Below, piece by piece: positions 58,500 to 64,000 of a stretch of 64,000 bases of DNA. Origin of the DNA: Meghimatium bilineatum (lineage: Eukaryota > Mollusca > Gastropoda > Stylommatophora > Philomycidae). Position numbers and translations under genes: made by a program. Below the pieces are notes generated by a model. The model ran no database searches, was not told the DNA's origin, and worked only from the letters and a program-made list of their open reading frames with translations. How positions within the stretch are numbered: the first letter of the stretch is position 1; every line of letters starts with the position of its first letter. The DNA is taken from contig CM067298.1 of assembly GCA_034231615.1 (NCBI GenBank), forward strand, positions 61,472,387-61,536,386. Direction: 5' to 3'.

Positions 58500-60100
58500 A
58501 GTAGCTAGTATATTATGTACTTTTATATTTGCAACATATTACATATTTCTGTTCTTTCCCCATTGCTTATTCACATGATTATCCCGGTTAGGACCTACGA
58601 GCTGAATATCCACAGCGTTACTCATACTGACCAAATGTATCGGTGCTTTTCATTGGCCACTATGCGCATACTTTGTTACACCAGCCAACGAAAAGTACGA
58701 TCAGCAAGTAAGAGATGATTATTTGCGATCAGCGTGCAGGACATTTCTAGCTTTTGAACCATGACAGTCAGTTCTTTATTTGTTAACAATAAGAGTGAGT
58801 TCCTACCCTTATCTTAATCAAAGATCTTGATTTTTGCGTATCCTTGCTCTTACTTTCGCTTATTTTTGCGAGAAGTCAGAACGAAAGAAAACAGTATCTG
58901 GAATTTTCTGAAGGACAACTACAAAAGGGATTCACCAGTGAATATTTTGCATTGAAAATGAAAGCCAAGAATGATCTTCCTGGCACAAGTAAGACTTTAA
59001 AACTTTTGCACAATGTAAAAGTTTAGATGAATCCATACTTCTCCCCATCGAGACCAACCCCTTGAAGTGAAGATGGGACTTAGTCCATCAAACAGAGGCT
59101 AGAATCTAAGATTGGTCGGACCATCCCTAATGTCGAGCAGGACGACATTCCTGTCTAAGTAAAGTACAAGTACAAGTGCTGAAATCAGAGATACCACCCC
59201 GAGATGCGTACCAGCAACCTTGATATCATGTAATCCATTTATTTAGCATGTTTGCAGGAGAAACATTTTTTTTTTAAATTTGCAAAACGTTGTCGTTACT
59301 GGCACTCTATAAGTTTCCAGGTTCTGTGTAAGGTACCCGTCGCAGAATGTTGTCGTTACTGGCACTATGCAAGTTTGCAGGATCTGTGCGAGTTTTCCTG
59401 CATTCTATAGTGTCATATTGAAGAAGTCATAACTATTCTGTGTCCATCCATGTTTCAGATGAACTCTTTTTCTCTCTCTTCCTCGACTCTGTACTTCCAA
59501 GATTAATTTTCTAACAATTTGTCTTTTAAAATGTATCAAAAATATATTAACTTCACATTCTTTTATGATTTTCATTGTTTTTAATTCAGTACCGCTTATG
59601 GCGAGGTACTCTGCTTTCAATCTCGGATGCTTGTCCACTTTGGTTATATTAGATTTTTAAATCTTACAAATACGGATGTCCATAAATGACATCAACAAAT
59701 AGGGGACGGAGATCTGAAAATGTTTGATTTACGTTTAAAAGGGGAAGAGGGGTTTAGAAAAGTTGACGTCAAGAATATTTGCTTATATACCAATTAAATT
59801 GTTAAATTTGAATTAATTTTTTACAAATCTGAAAAAAACCATGTATTTGTTTCGCACTTTTTCTGCAAGAAATGTCTTTAGCAGTGGATACTTTTTATTC
59901 TTAATGTAGAATGGTGGAGTGGAAGAGGGTGAGGAGTTTCCTGAATTCTAGACAGTTTGTTAGCAAGGGATGGGGGGAATTCAGTAAAAAAATGGCAAAA
60001 CATTTTGAAATAATTTATAGACAACAATAAGGTAGTGGAGGTCACGATTTTGGTTTTATGTTTGTCGTAATCCAATCTTTCTCAATGCTAATGAGATTAC
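58500..60100. other. No gene seen (58500-60100)
   Basis: Contains a two-copy direct repeat (CGTTGTCGTTACTGGCACT and flanks at 59286 and 59348). No coding region was recognised. Confidence 0.4.
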
Positions 60101-60134
60101 GAACGTCTGCGTGGATCGTCTCTATATTCGTGAT

Positions 60135-60735
60135 AATCTTAGAACCGTTTATAGCCCTGTCCTTGGTATTCTTAGAACAAGTTTATAGCCCTGTCCTTGG
60201 TATTCTTAGAACAAGTTTATAGCCCTACCCTTGCTATTCTTACAACCGTTTATAGCCCTGTCCTTGGTAGTCTTAGAACAAGTTTATATCCCTACCCTTG
60301 CTATCTTAGAACCGTTTATAGCTAGCTCTGTCCTGGTATTCTTATAAGAATTTATAACTGCGTTCTTGTTATTCTTGGAACATTTTATAGTTGGTCTTGA
60401 TAATCTTAGAACCATTTATAGCTCTATCTTTGGTATTCTTAGAAACTTTTATAGCTATCTTAGAACCGTGTATAGCTTTATCTTTGGTATTCTTAGAACC
60501 TTTTTATAGTATGTCCTTCGTATTCTTAGAACCGCTTATAGTTCTGTCCTTGGTATTCTAAGAACCTTTTTTATAGCTCTGTCCATGGTGTCTTTGAACC
60601 TTTTTTATGTAGCTCTGTCATATGCATTCTTAGAACCTTTCATTCTCAGTCAATGAAAGAACCGTTTACTGCTATATCCTAGGTATTCTTAGAATCGCTT
60701 ATAGCACTGTCGTTGTTATTCTTGAAACCTTTTAT
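60135..60735. repeat. About 33-bp diverged minisatellite
   Basis: The recurring unit is TTCTTAGAACCGTTTATAGC followed by CCTGTCCTTGGTA, about 17 copies with substitutions and short deletions, older-looking than the 61-kb array. Confidence 0.8.
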
Positions 60736-60944
60736 AGATATTCACTACAGATACTGTCATTTTCTTTTCCAGGTTGAAATTAATTATCCATGTTTCACAA
60801 TCATATAGCACCTCTAGGAAAATATAATTTGTTAAACAGTTGTAATTGCGTTTTTCTTTTTATCCTTTTCAATGCAAGTTTTCTATGTGTTATTTTTTGT
60901 AAGGTCTTAGTGTATTCACATATACCCTAAAAGAGAAGATACAG

Positions 60945-61347
60945 GTGTTTGGATTTGTACTGAGAGAAGATGCAGGTGTTTGGTTTTGTACTGAGAGAAG
61001 ATGCAGGTGTTTAGTTTTGTACTGAGAGAAGATGCAGGTGTTTGGTTTTGTACTGAGAGAAGATGCAGGTGTTTAGTTTTGTACTGAGAGAAGATGCAGG
61101 TGTTTGGTTGTGTACTGAGAGAAGATGCGGGTGTTTCGTTTTGTACTGAGAGAAGATGCAGGTGTTTGGTTTTGTACTGAGAGAAGATGCAGGTGTTTAG
61201 TTTTGTACTGAGAGAAGATGCAGGTGTTTGGTTGTGTACTGAGAGAAGATGCAGGTGTTTGGTTTTGTACTGAGAGAAGATGCAGGTGTTTAGTTTTGTA
61301 CTGAGAGAAGATGCAGGTGTTTGGTTGTGTACTGAGAGAAGATGCAG
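60945..61347. repeat. 31-bp minisatellite, 13 copies
   Basis: The unit is TACTGAGAGAAGATGCAGGT followed by GTTTGGTTTTG, highly uniform. Since three units make 93 bp, open frames run through it on the minus strand (HLHLLSVHNQTPASS-type) without representing genes. Confidence 0.9.
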
Positions 61348-61379
61348 AAGTTTTTTTGCGCACAACTGCATCCTTGGAG

Positions 61380-61850
61380 TTAGAATTTCCCTTAATTGAA
61401 CAACGTACAAATGTCAAATTTGGAGCTTTGTTTAAGAAGTCACCATTGCAGACACTAATACATTGTTTAATACAGAACGTGGTGCTACATAATGAAGAAA
61501 TCGCAAATATGTGTATGGCACTAGCGTTTCTGTGAAGGTTGTGACACAGTTGGATTTTGTTGCATGGACATTCGATCATCGATCCCAAATGGTAAAGCAG
61601 TGCCTCGTAAAGCAAAATTCGATTACCATGGAACAGCCTCTATATTCCCTTGACCTTGCAGAATTTTTCTTGTTTCCTCGACTGAAATCGGCACTCAAAA
61701 GACATCGATCTAAGGATGTAGATTGCGTTTTCACCATTGCAACAAGACGTGGAATGGTTCGTGGAAACCATCAGCTTTATGCACATCAAAATTGTGTAGT
61801 TGCCGAAGAGAGCTACTTTGAAGAAAATGTAATACAGATAATTATATTGT
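61380..61850 (+). pseudogene. Mariner-type transposase relic
   Basis: The C-terminal part reads QPLYSLDLAEFFLFPRLKSA then LKRHRSKDVDCVF and a CVVAEESYFEEN end. This is the mariner pattern of a P-Y-S-P-D-L-A-like box carrying the third catalytic Asp, followed by F-L-F-P-x-L-K and a terminal YFE. The first part is decayed (IEQRTNVKF, NEEIAN and related) and frame-shifted. No terminal repeats were found. Confidence 0.7.
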
Positions 61851-61869
61851 TACTAGCCTCTATATAATT

Positions 61870-63440
61870 TACTAAATCCGTAGACTTAAGACAGGTTGTT
61901 GGCTAATTGGAAATCATTCTTATAAAATGACACATTTGAGATTCCTCCCTCGTGATTTTCATTGGCTGTCGACATACAGTGTAACCATAGTGACCAAGTA
62001 AAACAGCAGGCAAGTCAAATGGTTTATTTTAGAAGATTGTTTTTCAATTAACCAATAGGTGTTATATATGTAACGGTCACGTGTAATCACTACTGAATAA
62101 TCTCATGTGCACTTAATAATTACTGACACGGGATTTTCGAAATAAACATTTTCCGCTGGTCTTTGTCAATAATTACAACATATGTGTTTCTGGTGACTTG
62201 TAGTATTCTGGAAAATAATTGTGAGTATAGCTACATCGTTTTACCGACAGAATCATATGCTGTGATCAATTATGATTATCAATATGAAAGTTGTCTTATC
62301 TGCACATTTAATGTTTGATATCTCAAGACCTCCAATATGCTGAGATTGAAAACGTGTGAGATGTGGTTAATTTGTACATTATACATGTGTTTTTCTGCGT
62401 ATATATTGAACACATGTATTTCTGTCTAACATCTAAAGAGGATACATCCCTGTCTAACACCTATTTGGATTTAAAATAAGAAATATGTTATCCTTGTGAG
62501 ATCTAAACATGAATATTGTTATCCTTCATTGTACTAGCTATCATACTCCTTTATCGAAGAAATATTATTGAGTCGATAAAATCTTCACACATGACATCAT
62601 CATAGCATAGCCGATCTTCACAGCACTCTATCCGCAATAATAAGTGTCAGTTCCACCGCTGACTTATCTACCATGCGATGATGTTAAACTATGCAGTATT
62701 TTTTCCGTTTTCTTCCATATGTACTTGAATCTACCTCACTCCCCCTATAATTTTGACTTATGTTAGAGTTTATTGTAACCATCCTCTTCTGATTGCCAAT
62801 AAATGTGGAATGTTCTCTTCCGAAGTCATTACTTTCTTTTGGTGGCAATCCCCCTTAACCTACTGATTAGTTTTATATCCATCCATTGGGTTCTAAATAT
62901 ATTTCTGAGGAACCACACCCCAGTGGCTATTTATAGAAATGAAATAACATCACAATAACAAAACAAATCACATAAAAAGTTCTCTACTGGTTTAATTGAC
63001 ATAAATATATAAGCAAGAGATACTTCAATGGGTATCAACAAGTTCATTTGTCAAATGAAACGATGAAAAGACAGTTTGTGGAGAAAATGTACATGTCTTT
63101 ATGTACGTTGGTTTGCATTAACATGAACGCTCAACACAACATACGGCGACTTACATCCAATACACAATTTAGTAACGTTGGTGTATGCTATGTAAAACGT
63201 ATTTAATATATAATGAAAGTTTGAAGAAGATGCTGCAAATGCACACAGTCATTATCCTGAAACATGTGACATGAAGGTTCATGTTAGATATTGTGCTATG
63301 TAACAACGTGACGTCGATGTCATTAATTTCACGTTTTATATTGTCTTTTCAAGTTCATCACTTCAGTTTTTCAGCATATTTTTTTTTTGGACATTCATCG
63401 CAATTCAAATAAAGTATAGGTTTCTTGCACACATTTATGA
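61870..63440. other. No gene seen (61870-63440)
   Basis: AT-rich sequence with no ORF of note, RNA gene or recognised repeat. Confidence 0.4.
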
Positions 63441-63469
63441 AATTGTCTTTGCAACTTGAGTAACTTATA

Positions 63470-64000
63470 ACTTTCGTACAAGACTATATACAAATCTATT
63501 TGTTCAATCATTCACTTACTTATACATTACCATGTACATATCCATATTTTCAATAATTCACTTACTGGTACAATAATATATATAAATCCATATGTTCAAT
63601 CATTTTCTTACCGGTACAAGAATATATACAAATCCACAAATCCATATATTTAATTATTCACTAACTCGTAGAATACCATACACAAATCCATGTGTTCCCA
63701 TGTTCAATTATTCACTTACTAGTGCAGGAATATATAGAAATCCATATGTTCCATCATTTACTTAATCGTACAAGACTATATACAAATTCATATGTTCGTT
63801 TAATCACTTACTCGTACAAGAATATATACAATGTCATTTGTTCAATCACTACACTTACTTGTAGAAGATTATATACAAAAATATATGTTCAATCATTCAC
63901 TTACTCGTATAAGACTATATACAAATCCATATGTTCAATCCTGCACTTACGCATACAAGCATATATACACTTCCATATCTTCAATCAATGACTTATTCAT
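63470..64000. repeat. 46-bp minisatellite reaching the window edge
   Basis: The unit is CAATCATTCACTTACTCGTA followed by CAAGAATATATACAAATCCA and TATGTT, about 11 diverged copies, continuing past 64000. The 63692-63991 frame is a by-product. Confidence 0.85.

Noticed and set aside
58844..59026. 60-codon plus-strand frame
   Set aside because: No domain, no ATG at its start and no splice-site support.
60916..61615. Minus-strand frames of 164 and 180 codons
   Set aside because: Both are readings of the 31-bp minisatellite; no start context or domain.

Overview
This is a gene-poor, repeat-rich animal genome fragment. tRNA-headed SINEs, decayed non-LTR retrotransposons (EEP endonuclease, YADD-type RT and RNase H pieces), hAT-type MITEs, a mariner relic and very long micro- and minisatellites suggest an invertebrate, most likely a mollusc or another lophotrochozoan. 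The species cannot be fixed from the sequence. A run of 100 N at 55678-55777 marks a scaffold gap.

The centrepiece is an apparently complete Polinton/Maverick (adintovirus-like) element at 37780-53454, 15,675 bp long. It has roughly 0.3-kb terminal inverted repeats that begin with AG and end with CT, and TATATA hexamers on both sides that look like the 6-bp target duplication. A rightward cluster of nine tightly packed ORFs encodes a packaging ATPase, a small basic protein, a helical/Pro-rich protein, an RVE integrase with a chromodomain, a two-span membrane protein, a penton-like minor capsid protein, a basic Gly-rich core-like protein, a double-jelly-roll major capsid protein and an adenain-like protease. 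A tenth rightward gene, with its own TATA box, encodes a PC4-like putative ssDNA-binding protein. A leftward gene encodes a protein-primed family B DNA polymerase with zinc fingers and a possible OTU-like domain. No frameshift or internal stop is seen in any of these genes, so the insertion looks young.

The most unusual features are inside this element. The polymerase appears to have a first exon whose only coding codon is the ATG, followed by an 893-nt intron. The three inferred transcription units all carry the same TATAAATA octamer. The nine-gene cluster is arranged like an operon, with overlapping stop and start codons. Three TTATCCACAGG-type iterons lie between the two convergent units. 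About 1 kb of six-fold iterated non-coding sequence lies against the right TIR.

Left of the element (1-37779) are a hAT MITE with an 8-bp TSD, a 190-bp-arm hairpin, SINEs, a 5'-truncated LINE embedded in a 2.3-kb TCTAA/ATCT satellite cluster, a mirror-symmetric GATA-GACA-GGCA tetranucleotide array, three copies of one zinc-finger-tailed LINE (one split by another LINE with an 11-bp TSD), RNase H relics and a decayed LINE at 30.1-32.3 kb. Right of the element (53461-64000) are minisatellites, a second hAT MITE, a SINE, a mariner relic and possible host exons near 58 kb. No confident host protein-coding gene was found.
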